Shown here one piece after another: positions 23,501-34,900 of a DNA stretch of 64,000 nt. Numbering within the stretch: the first letter of the stretch is position 1; each line of letters starts with the position of its first letter. The DNA is from Apostichopus japonicus (taxonomy: Eukaryota > Echinodermata > Holothuroidea > Aspidochirotida > Stichopodidae): positions 26,656,876-26,720,875 of the forward strand of contig NC_092567.1 in NCBI RefSeq assembly GCF_037975245.1. Direction: 5' to 3'. Below the pieces are notes generated by a model, which ran no database searches, was not told where the DNA came from, and saw only the letters and a program-made list of their open reading frames with translations. Both the position numbers and the translations under genes were made by a program.

Positions 23501-25416
23501 AAACAGACGATCAACGTAAGTAGTCTCATGCTATCTGTGTGCATCTAGCGATAAAGGCACTGTCCACGTATTTGCCCTGAGTAACACCACATTAAACAGA
23601 TGATCAACGTAAGTAGTCTCATGCTATCTGTGTGCATCTAGCGATAAAGGCACTGTCCACGTATTTGCCCTGAGTAACACCACATTAAACAGACGATCAA
23701 CGTAAGTAGTCTCATGCTATCTGTGTGCATCTAGCGATAAAGGCACTGTCCACGTATTTGCCCTGAGTAACACCACATTAAACAGACGATCAACGTAAGT
23801 AGTCTCATGCTATCTGTGTGCATCTAGCGATAAAGGCACTGTCCACGTATTTGCCCCGAGTAACACCACATTAAACAGACGATCAACGTAAGTAGTCTCA
23901 TGCTATCTGTGTGCATCTAGCGATAAAGGCACTGTCCACGTATTTGCCCCGAGTAACACCACATTAAACAGACGATCAACGTAAGTAGTCTCATGCTATC
24001 TGTGTGCATCTAGCGATAAAGGCACTGTCCACGTATTTGCCCTGAGTAACACCACATTAAACAGACGATCAACGTAAGTAGTCTCATGGAACGCAGACTT
24101 CCGAGTGGTACTTGGTGGTTGGTACTCAGCAGTTTTTTTCATTATAGAAGTATGTTCAACCTCGCAAAACAATGTGGTTATGCTAATGAGCTGTACTTTG
24201 AAATTTGTGTTCAAGCACTTTCATCATAACATTTTTGAGGTTTTGTCACAAGAGTACTTCTTAAAAGCCTCTGTGTATGATGGCATCTCCTAAACCAGCC
24301 ATACAGTGAAATTAACTAGTCTGTCGTACATTGGATAGTGGAGCAGTGTGTATTTGCCTATGGCTACGAACAAGATTTAGCCAGTTTTCAGTTGCTGGCT
24401 TTAGGCAACAGTACAGTTATTCAGTGTGTGACAGTTCATGATATGTCCATTTTCAACAAAGTTATTACCAATCCTGGAAGAAACAATGTTTGCATAATTA
24501 CGAGTTTTCACCATCAAAAACTAAAACCGGACAGTTAATTTAAGTTATGTCTTTTTCAGTCGGGTATAGTGTGCAGATGGTTTTAAAATCTTGGTTGGTT
24601 GGGATGTAGAATTCTCAATGTAACTTCTCTGGTTGACGTCCTAATGTAATAGATTGTAGCTCTTTTACCTATGACCTTCAGTTTATGCATTTTAGAACAC
24701 ATATATACATTTGTATATCCTGAATTAATTTCATTGGTGGTTGACAACAAGGGAAGTAAAACAAAGCCAGTCTTATACAGTCTGTTTACAACCTTTCCCT
24801 GTCGAAATATTCACTTTCTTTTAACAATTGGAAGTATTTTGTACATGAAGCAAGTTGGACATTATCAGCTGGGTATGTTCAAACTGCTAGAAGTTGTCAA
24901 ATGGTCATTTCCTCCAGGTTCTGACAATTCCGATTCTATGACAATATTGAGGATTGTTCAGATAGAAACTTCAATATCTCTGGGTGGGTAAATGCCCTTT
25001 GGGTGGTAATAAAAAACTATTTGAGTTTATATAGCTATTACAACTTTATTTTAGAGCATTTTTCATGGAAATCCTGATTGTTTTTTTTAGGATGATATAT
25101 ACAGCCAATCAAAACTCATGAAAACTGACTGTCACTCATTATTACATTTAAGTTCTTTTGTTTATTTCATGTTCACTCCAAATATAGACTTGCCAAGGTT
25201 GGAATCAAAGGCCAGTACGTGGAATCTCAGTGGGATTTGGCTAACTTTACGGTTTCGGCAGAATGTGCGTGTATCTGTGCCTTTGTGCAGCCGTCCTCAA
25301 TCATCGCAGCCTGTGTCGATGGAACTTTCCACAAATACGTATTCACTCCGGAAGGCAGTTGTAACAGAGAGGCATACGATGAATACTTAGAACTCGGCGA
25401 CGATGAAGAATTTTAA
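17598..25416 (+). CDS. WDR45: WDR45/WIPI4-like PROPPIN (autophagy beta-propeller)
   Basis: Nine exons: 17598-17643, 18487-18561, 18936-19004, 19844-19967, 20316-20410, 21250-21452, 22224-22309, 23135-23236, 25188-25416. All junctions are GT-AG and the joined frame is open for 342 codons plus TAA. PROPPINs are seven-bladed propellers that bind phosphoinositides (PI3P) on forming autophagosomes; WDR45/WIPI4 works with ATG2. The lipid-binding motif is LRRG at residues 222-225 (FRRG/LRRG in the family). WDR45-type markers include [13 protein letters not shown] at the start, NQIYVYSFP in the middle and [13 protein letters not shown] near the end; the WDR45B paralogue differs at these points. Start: AAGATGGC at 17598, aligned with the family N-terminus. 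Intron 1 carries a 60-bp minisatellite, intron 5 a transposon, and intron 8 starts with nine extra copies of the 3' part of exon 8. Confidence 0.95.
17748..18360. repeat. 60-bp minisatellite in WDR45 intron 1 (~10 copies)
   Basis: Tandem units contain GGGGTTGATTGGGATTCTAG followed by ATGTTCCCTTAAATACTGTT. Spacing is about 60 bp, with small indels in some copies (for example near 18080 and 18200). It lies wholly between exons 1 and 2. Confidence 0.92.
18562..19843. other. WDR45 introns 2-3 with an AAGTACTT-rich stretch
   Basis: Apart from exon 3 (18936-19004) this is intronic. Positions about 19050-19590 are rich in the palindromic word AAGTACTT and in CAAGTACTTGCAAAGATTATG repeats, resembling the inside of a non-autonomous DNA element. 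Ends and target duplication were not resolved. Confidence 0.4.
20690..21217. mobile_element. hAT-like non-autonomous element in WDR45 intron 5, perfect 8-bp TSD
   Basis: Inverted ends TAAGGTGACCA and TGGTCACCTTA are flanked by TGTTACAG on both sides (20682-20689 and 21218-21225). Subterminal GGGGAC/GTCCCC words repeat toward the right end. It ends only 32 bp before the exon 6 acceptor. No transposase seen. Confidence 0.85.
23154..24083. repeat. 93-bp tandem array of the WDR45 exon 8 3' part plus splice donor, 10 copies
   Basis: The first unit is real: positions 23154-23236 are the last 83 nt of WDR45 exon 8, followed by GTAAGTAGTC. Nine further units of exactly 93 bp follow, ending at 24083. 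Each contains the same 83-nt exon piece and a GTAAGT donor, but no upstream 3' splice site. Units are almost identical. The true exon has AGAAGATCAAC where the copies have AGACGATCAAC (synonymous Arg), and one copy has AGATGATC. Reading through the first donor meets TAA immediately. Confidence 0.97.
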
Positions 25417-25780
25417 ACTCATGTTATATGTGGACTGAGGTACAGCTGTATCTGCCTGTGTTTGGTACTCTGGAAGGTATATGGCAATGATAGATGATGA
25501 AGAATTTTAATGGTGGATTGAACTCATGTTATATATTGAATGGGGTTTGTTGAACCATATCTTCTTGTGTTTGGTACTCTTCTGCCTGTATCTACCTGTT
25601 TTTGGTACCCAGTAGGGTATATGGCAATGATAGATGATGAAGAATTTTAATGGTGGATTGAACTCATGTTATATATGGAATGGGGTTTGTTGAACCATAT
25701 CTTCTTGTGTTTGGTACTCTTCTGCCTGTATCTACCTGTTTTACCATATACCCAGTAGGGTATATGGCACTGATAGACCT
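25399..25780. repeat. Duplicated WDR45 stop-codon/3' UTR segment
   Basis: The final codons and stop (GATGAAGAATTTTAA, from 25402) recur at about 25496 and 25636, each followed by related 3' UTR sequence (AACTCATGTTATAT, TTTGGTACTC). The last two copies are about 140 bp apart and nearly identical. Confidence 0.85.
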
Positions 25781-25899
25781 GTGTTATGTACAATGCTTAT
25801 GTAAATGTTAGTGGTGATGACTCGTATTCAATAGTTAACCAGACACTGCTCTTATTAATAACTGGGGTTTGTTCAACATCATTACAGTCTCCAGTGGCA

Positions 25900-25905
25900 A
25901 ATAAA
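25900..25905 (+). terminator. Candidate poly(A) signal for WDR45
   Basis: AATAAA about 485 bp after the stop codon, on the gene's strand and in AT-rich context. It is the first clear canonical signal after the CDS. Confidence 0.45.
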
Positions 25906-26306
25906 TGTATCATAGAGCAATAGGCACAATTGGTGAGTATGTACAATACATCGATGAAGACAAAGTTAGTTTATCGATATGCAGGTCTCGATCAAGATTT
26001 TTAGAGGCACTTATTTACTCCAGAAGTCAGCTGAAAATGTGAGAATTGGGAGATCAGTTATGCTGTAAGACTTGCATCATGGATTTCATCTATTTGGTTA
26101 ATGTGAAGCTTGTTCATACATGGCCAATAATTAGGATCTGTTTATGAACCTACCTGCATCTAAAAGGTACACATTTATAAACCGTATACGGATAGAGATT
26201 CATACCTTGGAGCAGTTTTGAAAGTGGATAATCTTCACTTTTTCGAAAAGCATGCGCATTCCTGGAGTAGCTATAGACAATGGTATTTAGTGATTCTTGT
26301 ATACCT

Positions 26307-26777
26307 CAGGGATGAGACTGAGCCGGGGAAAAAAAATCTGAAATTTATCGATCGCCGTCCTGGCGGAGGGGTTTAAGGGGAGTAGGTGTCCCCCTCCCCT
26401 TTAGAATTTTTTTGTCAGGTAAGGAGGGCTTAGATGCAAAATGGTGGACTCTAGATGGAATCTATCACATCACGTCACTCGCCAAAAAAGTGTGGAATTT
26501 CTGCTTGTATAATTTATCCATTAGCTTTTTTGAACCAAAAAAAGGCTTTTTTCTTGCTTTGTGCTACTTGATTCCACCACTGGTCAAATTCGGTGTTCCT
26601 TCCCTTCACAGTCCAGCATGTTCGGCAAAAAAAAAATCAAAAAAATAAAAATCAAAAAAATCAAAAAATTTAAATTAAATCAAAAAAATAATAAAAAACG
26701 CGAATTACGAGAAAAAACGCGAAAATGAAAAAAAAAAAATCGGAAATCCGCGTTTCCGCGGAAGAGTCTCATGCCTG
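26307..26777. mobile_element. Probable hAT-like non-autonomous element downstream of WDR45
   Basis: Inverted ends CAGGGATGAGACT and AGTCTCATGCCTG bound about 470 bp. It has a GTGTCCCCCTCCCCTTT tract like other family members here and an A-rich right half with AAAAATCAAAAAAAT repeats. The flanks share ATACCT on both sides but are not a clean 8-bp duplication, so the boundaries are less certain than for the others. Confidence 0.6.
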
Positions 26778-28285
26778 ATACCTGTGTGCATCACCCTGTA
26801 ACATATTAAATGCGTCACATTTTAATATTCAATTAATATGCTTCGTACAATTATTCCATGTTTGTGTTTTGACAAATGTTTGATGCCAACTGCAAATCAG
26901 GGAATACTTTATCTGGTAGATTGCTTACCAGTGCAAAGATAGTAGAGTACTCTACCTAATAGTAGAGTGCTCTACCTGTGCAAAGTATAGCAGTTTACCT
27001 ACAGTATGTACAGAAACCATTGACAAAATTCAGCCTTCAAAACTACTAGATTTGAACTCTAAATTAAATTATTCCTCCAAGTTACACAACAGTTCATTAG
27101 ACTCACTACTCAAAGTCTCATATTAAATCATTTTGAAAAGTTTTGATTTTCATTTCTGTCTGCAGTTCATACTAGTATGTAAATAGTCTGGGGCAATTGT
27201 GTAAAGAATTGAGTGGATTCAAACTTGTCAAATAAGAGGAATTACTAAAACAAATAAAGAGCTGCTTAAGAGAATGTTTTGTTTTATGATCACAATGAAA
27301 GTGACTGCTCTGCCTATTGCACAACTAATGGTGTCGACTTGTGAATGATACATGACTTCACCACCTTCATACTGTATATATTAGTCCTGTGCCAAATGAC
27401 ACAAGATGATGAAAGAAGTTTATTTGCTATAATGCTATGTAGGTTTCTCAGATCTGGACACCAAAAGTACAGCATGCATACATATACAGTTTTAACTTCA
27501 GATGAGCTGTATTAAAATGATCTATGTATTTCACATCCAATATCCGACATCAGTTGATGAGTCCCCACCAGCATTGAAAGCCAGGATTTGTTCCTATCCT
27601 TAAGTCAAAACAAGATCCAACATAATGTACACTATTGCAGAATAACATTGTAAATAAATATTGTAATAATTATATATCTTCTAATATTTTGTAAATAAAT
27701 ATTAGAAGAAAAGGTAAACAATACAACCTGTTAAAACCATCAGTTCTCAATATCTGATAAATGTGTTTGTGTCTCCATTTTCTACTCAATTTTGTGATTC
27801 ATTGCAAACTTGGATAACTTGTAATATGCTCAGATTGAAAGATAACATCACCTTTGAAAATCTGAAAGTATTCTCCTTTTCATATTTCTGTGGTGAAAAC
27901 ATGTTAATGATACCAGCATAAAGAAGTCAAGTGCAAATCTAGGACAAGCTTGGAGAGCAGCCATTTGCAAATGAAATGTAAAACATGACAGCTTTGAATA
28001 ATATGAAGCGATTTCTGATAACAAAATAAATCAAAGTATCTACCAGCTTTGAATACATTTTTTTGTACGAAGTACCAAATGTTCGGTTAATATTAATTAA
28101 TATACATGTATGCAAGCGGCAAATCTTCATATATATTTGGCATACAAAATAGATTATGTTGTGATGCTTATTTTGCTGTCTAGCGATGGTGTACATTAGC
28201 TCATGCAAGTTATGTAACATCACAAACTGACACAGAGACATCGGACAGAGAGAGTGACTAATTACCAGGTTGTTTTGGATACATA
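26778..28285. other. Intergenic region between convergent WDR45 and RTN4IP1 genes
   Basis: AT-rich; no exon or RNA gene recognised on either strand. A TAATATTTTGTAAATAAATATT segment near 27640-27720 is locally self-complementary. No delimited transposon. Confidence 0.4.
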
Positions 28286-28291
28286 TTTATT
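28286..28291 (-). terminator. Candidate poly(A) signal for RTN4IP1
   Basis: AATAAA on the minus strand about 670 bp after the RTN4IP1 stop codon. Position and strand fit, but other weaker AT-rich sites exist. Confidence 0.35.
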
Positions 28292-28712
28292 CACGGGATA
28301 TTTGGAGTAAAGGGGAAATTTCCCTAGACCTGTTCCTTGTCCTAAACTCAATAAATCAAGTACAACTTCTGACAGAAAATATTAATAATACATGAAAAAA
28401 GAAACTGCTTAATCAAACATGTATGACTAATAAGGATTCTGGAAGGTTCATTAAAGGGGAACAAACTTGAAGGGGTTGGCCTATATAATGCCAATGCTGC
28501 AGTTATACCATTTTTCAATGCATGCATTTATGACTTTTTACTTATGGAGTAAAAACCTGGTCAATACTGGCAAGCAGCTGCTCTATAGGGAGCTCAACAT
28601 TTACTTTGGCAAACCCGCAACTACTGTATTGATTAGCCTTAAAATGTTCTTTGTTTATATAAGTTCTCCATTGAATCTCTTGTGTGGCTCAGGCCCGAGT
28701 TTGCCTAGTCCA

Positions 28713-28977
28713 TCAATGTGCAACCAGACTGACACAAACAGTTACCATGATCACTGAAACAATTCTCAATGTGCAGCCAGACTGACACAAACAGTTACCA
28801 TGATCACTGAAACATTTCTCAATGTGCAGCCAGACTGACACAAACAGTTACCATGATCACTGAAACAATTCTCAATGTGCAGCCAGACTGACACAAACAG
28901 TTACCATGATCACTGAAACAATTCTCAATGTGCAGCCAGACTGACACAAACAGTTACCATGATCACTGAAACAACTC
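28713..28977. repeat. 53-bp minisatellite overlapping the RTN4IP1 stop codon, 5 copies
   Basis: Unit contains TGCAGCCAGACTGACACAAA and CAGTTACCATGATCACTGAAA; TGATCAC recurs at 28748, 28801, 28854, 28907 and 28960, exactly 53 bp apart. Read on the minus strand, the first unit includes the last codons Leu-Phe-Gln and the TGA stop of RTN4IP1, so four further copies of this coding end lie in the 3' UTR. Confidence 0.95.
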
Positions 28978-31900
28978 AGGTGCACCTCTTTCAAACCCCT
29001 TTGCTGATTCTCCAGCCACATTTACAACCACTTTACCCCGAGTGTGACCATTTTCAACCTTTTTAAATGCTAAAGGCAGGTCCTGATAATCAAAAACTTC
29101 ATCAATAGCAGGCTTTATCTTGCCATCCTCAGCCAGCTTAGCCACCTCTTTCAATGCAAATCCATTTGGTTGAGCAAATGCCCATCTGAATGTTGCCCCT
29201 GCCCCTGCAAATTTTCTTGACTTCTTAAAGAGTTCTAAACTTGATGAAAGTCCACCTAACAGAGGTCCCTTTTTGTCGATTTCATTGAGAAAAGGAGTTA
29301 TAAGTGTAACATATTTTGCATAAGCTTTTTCTTTGATAACCTTGATAGCTAAGTCTTCAACTGCTTCTGTGGCTGCATTGAGGATGAAATCATATTTTCC
29401 ATGTTTCAACAATTCTTGTAAAATGTTTGGTGATTTATAATCTACTGCATGGTGGGCTCCTAACCTATACATCAAATCAAAGGCATTTTCACTGCATGTT
29501 ACAGTTACATTGGCTCCCCATGCATTCAGCAACTGGACACCAAATGTTCCTATTCCACCAGAACCACCAAAAATGAGAGCTCTTTTGCCTAAAGCGTTTT
29601 GGGGACGAAATTTTGCCACGGCATAAGCTGCACTCCAGTTAGTAATTGCCACATATGGTATGGAAGCAGCTTCGATATGGGTGAGATTCTTTGGCTTGCG
29701 GCTAAGTTCTTCCATTCCACAGACAACATATTCTGCGTGGCATCCTGCTTTGACAGCATTGACAGAAGTCCAGACTTCATCATCAACTGCAACGTCTTTC
29801 ACTCCTTTACCAACATCGACCACTACGCCAGAGCAGTCACGACCAAGGGTCAATGGAAATTCATCTCCAGGTTTTACTCTGCGGGCTTTGTTCAGAAGGG
29901 CTGCACCATAACCACCTCTGGTCCTAACATCTATAGGATTGACACTTGCAGCATAGACCTGTGGAATAGATTAATATATAGAAACTTAAAATATATTTAA
30001 ACAGGGTTTCCCCTGGGATTTCTTGTGTGAAAGGTAACTGGCTGGTGACACTGGCGGACATGTGCATATCTGGGGGCATGGTCGCCTGAAAAATTTGTTA
30101 AACATCCTAATGTCAATCATCCTTACAATAAATTAGATACAAATGCTATGTTAAATAGGCAGAAGAACATTTATTTGTTGCTATAATTTAGTGTCCACAG
30201 CCAATTTTTCAATATTAGATGCTGGCATGGGTAAAAAAGTTCGATTTGCACAATCAGTGCATCTTTTATACCTTCAAGGGGCTAGCAATTTGAGGGGCAT
30301 TAGGTTTCCAAATCTTATTGAATTAAACCTGGGACACTACAGTATCTGCACAGCAACAAAGCCCTACCATGGTGAAAATGATTCTGGAATCACTTAATAA
30401 ACAAAAAGAAAGGGAAGACATTTTTCATGAGATAAATCTTACATCAGAGATGAAGGCACATCGTCAAAACAGGGTGATCTGCCAAATTATGCCATGTACA
30501 GCTCTCAGTTATAACCAAATATGGCGAGTTTTATGCCATGTACAGCTCTCAGTTATAACCAAATATGGTGAGATTTAGGGATGCACTGGATCCAAATTTT
30601 GGATCCGGCCGGAACCGGATTTTGCCGGATAGTACCTGAAATTCGGCCGGATAAAATCCGGCCAGAACCAGATTTTTTCATTACACAATTTAAGAAAATC
30701 ATTTATAAGAAGTAGAAGTATGAAACAAAGAGCAAATCTTAGGTGAGGTACACGCAAAGTATAAAGAAGGTGAAATTAAGACCCCATTTATGAGATTAAA
30801 TATGACTTGCAGTGGTGTAATCTACATTCTTTAATAAAATAACTACAATATAATTTTTGACAAGCTTGATACAGTATGTAAATTTGTTTGCTGGAAAAAT
30901 ACTGCATACTACAGTACCTATGAAGTTTCTTTTAAAATGGGAAGCTACATTTCACAAATCTCATACCTTATACTGAATAAAAAGATTATTTAATTGTTGT
31001 AATAACACTTACTATCTGGATTTAGAATTGTCTTTTATTATTCATTATCTGTAAAATAAAAAGCATTGTATCTTTCCAGAAGTGGAAGAAACTTCTTATC
31101 TATCTTTTATCTATCCTTTAAAATAGAATTGAATGTTCATTAGAACACAAAATGATTTAGGTTTTTTTCATGAACTTTTAGGAGCTTTCAATATTATACT
31201 TTCAATATTATACTGATGAAGGCTGCAAGAAATGATTTCACTGCAAACTGTATTTGTTGTATATAGCTTCATATTATTACAGGTGGCATACTCCTATTAG
31301 AGTCTATATCAAACCGCTCGATTGTTCTCCTTCAGGAAAAGTGCCAAAAAGCAGCAGGGGAACATCTTTTGTGACTTGTTATCAATCATAATCTAGTTTT
31401 TTTGTGGCTTGCATGTTGAAGAGCATGAATGGAAGTACATGTGGTGAGAAAATTGGGTCAACTGAGGCAATTTTAGACCCCTTTAGGCCTCCCGGGAGCA
31501 GCGTAGGAAATTTGTTTACCACTGAGTGAAGAGGTTTGTTTACAAGTGACGAAAACTTCCGGCTCGGATAGCAAAAATTCTTCACGGTCATGGTACGGAA
31601 AATTGATGGTGCCATGAATGGCCAACTTGTCAGCTATCTGTTGTTTACAAATCCCGATGATCCAGTTTTGGCAAAGAACACCTTCAATTCTCTTTCTTTA
31701 TTCAAGTAGAAACTTAACAGTTGCACTGGAGTGACATGCAATATCAGTTTAACATGTTCCAAACAGTTCAGGAATACATTGGGGTATGTCCTGTGGGTCA
31801 GTTTGGGAGGAATCAGCTGAGCTAAACAAAAGTAGTTTTCATCACTTTTCAGAGCCAGAGACGAAAAAACCCTCACCGCTGACCCTTCTCTGGATGATGT

Positions 31901-34900
31901 TTCTGCAGGTAGGGCAAGCCAGACCAAGTGGACTGTGATCAGGGATACCAATAATACCTGCAAGAATCATAGATGCACCCAAATTGGTCAAGCTTATCAA
32001 AATTGGTGACTGGAAGTGTTGTTGCAGACATAGACCTGGTTACTGCTTACACAGTATTGCTCATATGTGTATTTACACACTGCACCTTGCATACTGAAAT
32101 CTCTGAAAATACATCTTTATGGACCTAAAATGATAATTGCATAGAATTCTGTTGTGGTTTATATTGTGACGACTATGAAAAGTATCATTTTGGTAAAAAA
32201 AAAAAAAATCATTTTTCACTTAAGGTGGCATACTCCTATTAGAGTCTATATCAATCCGCTCGATTGTTCTCCTTCAGGAAAAGTGCCAAAAAGCAGCGGG
32301 AGAACATCTTTTGTGACCTGTTATCAATCATAATCTAGTTTTTTTGTGGCTTGCATGTTGAAGAGCATGAATGGAAGTACATGTGATGAAAAAAATGGGT
32401 CAATTGAGGCAATTTTAGACCCCTTTAGGCCTCCCGGGAGCAGCGTAGGAAATTTGTTTACCACTGAGTGAAGAGGTTTGTTTACAAGTGACGAAAACTT
32501 CCGGCTCGGATAGCAAAAATTCTTCACGGTCATGGTACGGAAAATTGATGGTGCCATGAATGGCCAACTTGTCAGCTATCTGTTGTTTACAAATCCCGAT
32601 GATCCAGTTTTGGCAAAGAACACCTTCAATTCTCTTTCTTTATTCAAGTAGAAACTTAACAGTTGCACTGGAGTGACATGCAATATCAGTTTAACATGTT
32701 CCAAACAGTTCAGGAATACATTGGGGTATGTCCTGTAGGTCAGTTTGGGAGGAATCAGCTGAGCTAAACAAAAGTAGTTTTCATCACTTTTCAGAGCCAG
32801 AGACGAAAAAACCCTCCCCGCTGACCCTTCTCTGGATGACGTTTCTGCAGGTAGGGCAAGCCAGACCAAGTGGGCGGTGATCAGGAATACCAATACAACC
32901 TGCAGGAATCATAGATGCACCCAAATTGGTCAAGCTTATCAAAATTGGTGACTGGAAATGTTGTTGCAGTCGTAGACCTGGTTACTGCTTACACAGTGTT
33001 GCTCATATGTGTATTTACACACTGCACCTTGCATACTGAAATCTCTGAAAATACATCTTTATGGACCTAAAATGATAATTGCATAGAATTCTGTTGTGGT
33101 TTATATTGTGACGACTATGAAAAGTATCATTTTGGTAAAAAAAAAAAAAATCATTTTTCACTTAAGGTTGCATACTCCTATTAGAGTCTATATCAATCCG
33201 CTCGATTGTTCTCCTTCAGGAAAAGTGCCAAAAAGCAGCAAGGGAACATCTTTTGTGACCTGTTATCAATCATAATCTAGTTTTTTTGTGGCTTGCATGC
33301 TGAAGAGCATGAATGGAAGTACATGTGATGAAAAAATTGGGTCAATTGAGGCAATTTTAGACCCCTTTAGGCCTCCCGGGAGCAGCGTAGGAAATTTGTT
33401 TACCACTGAGTGAAGAGGTTTGTTTACAAGTGACAAAAACTTCCGGCTCGGATAGCAAAAATTCTTCACGGTCATGGTACGGAAAATTGATGGTGCCATG
33501 AATGGCCAACTTGTCAGCTATCCGGCGATGGGTAGCGTTTAGCTAGTGAAAACTTTTATCTAGACTTAGAGACCACATTACTTTTGTGATTTAGTGTGTA
33601 AGTCAATGGGGCTTTTAATGGGCGTATGCTACCTTAAGCAAAAATGCCAAATTTTTCATTTTAAGTGCTAGAAGTCCCAATTTTGGATCAAAGTAGTTGC
33701 TATGGTGTGTAAAAATGGTTTTCAAGCAAACGTCAGAAAATTTCAAGCTTGGGTGATCTTTACGCATAAATTAGTATTACAGCCTTAAAGTACCACAAAG
33801 AGCATATGCGTTTCCATACATTAGGCTAGAATAGCCTTCTGAGCATTTCTAACCAGTTTTCCTCCCCAATAAATATTGGGTCATTAAGCCTTGACCTACC
33901 AAAGCTTCCGTAGTATGATTCCTGCCTTGAATCTGCTAAGTTAGGTGCCAAATGCACGAAATTCAAACTCCTTCAGAATCAGAACAAAATGCCTGCAGTG
34001 TGTTTGACGTGAACGACTAAGTTCAGTGAAATTTGACATCTGTGGGCACCTAAAGTACATGGTAATCATACTTTGGGTTATTTTTGCTAAAGTTGGAAGT
34101 ACCTGGTGTTTAACTAAGGACAAAAACTCAGTTTCAATGCATGAAATACCCCTAATGTTGTTAGCTTAGGCCTAGGCCTCAGGTTCATAATGGCGCTACG
34201 TTAGTATCCTAGACCAAGTCTACACCAGCTGTAACACAATGTTGTATGAGGTCTGTATCCTAAGTGGAGTGGCTGCTGAGGGCTAATACCTTGCACAGAG
34301 AATGTTTTGAGTCTTATTTAGCAAATAATCCACAAAGGTATGCATTTTCTGCTTCTGCCAATGTGCATCAAGGGGTTTTTGAGCCTACTCACTCCTCATT
34401 AGCTTTCTGTTGTTTTGTTAATTTCAGAGAAAGTTGATGTGCTAAGTCCTCAGCATGCACAGCGATATACTTTGAATGGGTGTGGTATCAATGGACTCAA
34501 TTGGTTAGATGAGGTAACAACAAATCCCAAACAACTCTGACAGCAGAAAGAGATATCCTGATGCTTCCATGGGAGATCTACTGTAGTAACTATAGGAACC
34601 AGTGCTTGCCACCAATGGAAAATAAGGTAATTTGACGTTGTTGTTCTCTGCCGAGCAACAAATTTGAATGTTTTATCATGAAATAGGCCCCCCTATCCAC
34701 CTCTCTTCTCTTATAACTGTCTTTAATACATTGTAACAACCTACTGTACAGTATGCACAAACCTTTAAATGGACTGGATATGCTATTGAGGTGAACAGTG
34801 TATCTAGATAGCATTCCAGTAAGCTTTCCTTTTGACTACTGTAATACTGTTACAGTGAGGCTGTTGTTTACAAATCCCGATGATCCAGTTTTGGCAAAGA

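Noticed and set aside
29599-30000. Plus-strand frames opposite RTN4IP1 exon 2
   Set aside because: Shadows of a conserved minus-strand exon; no homology or splice logic.
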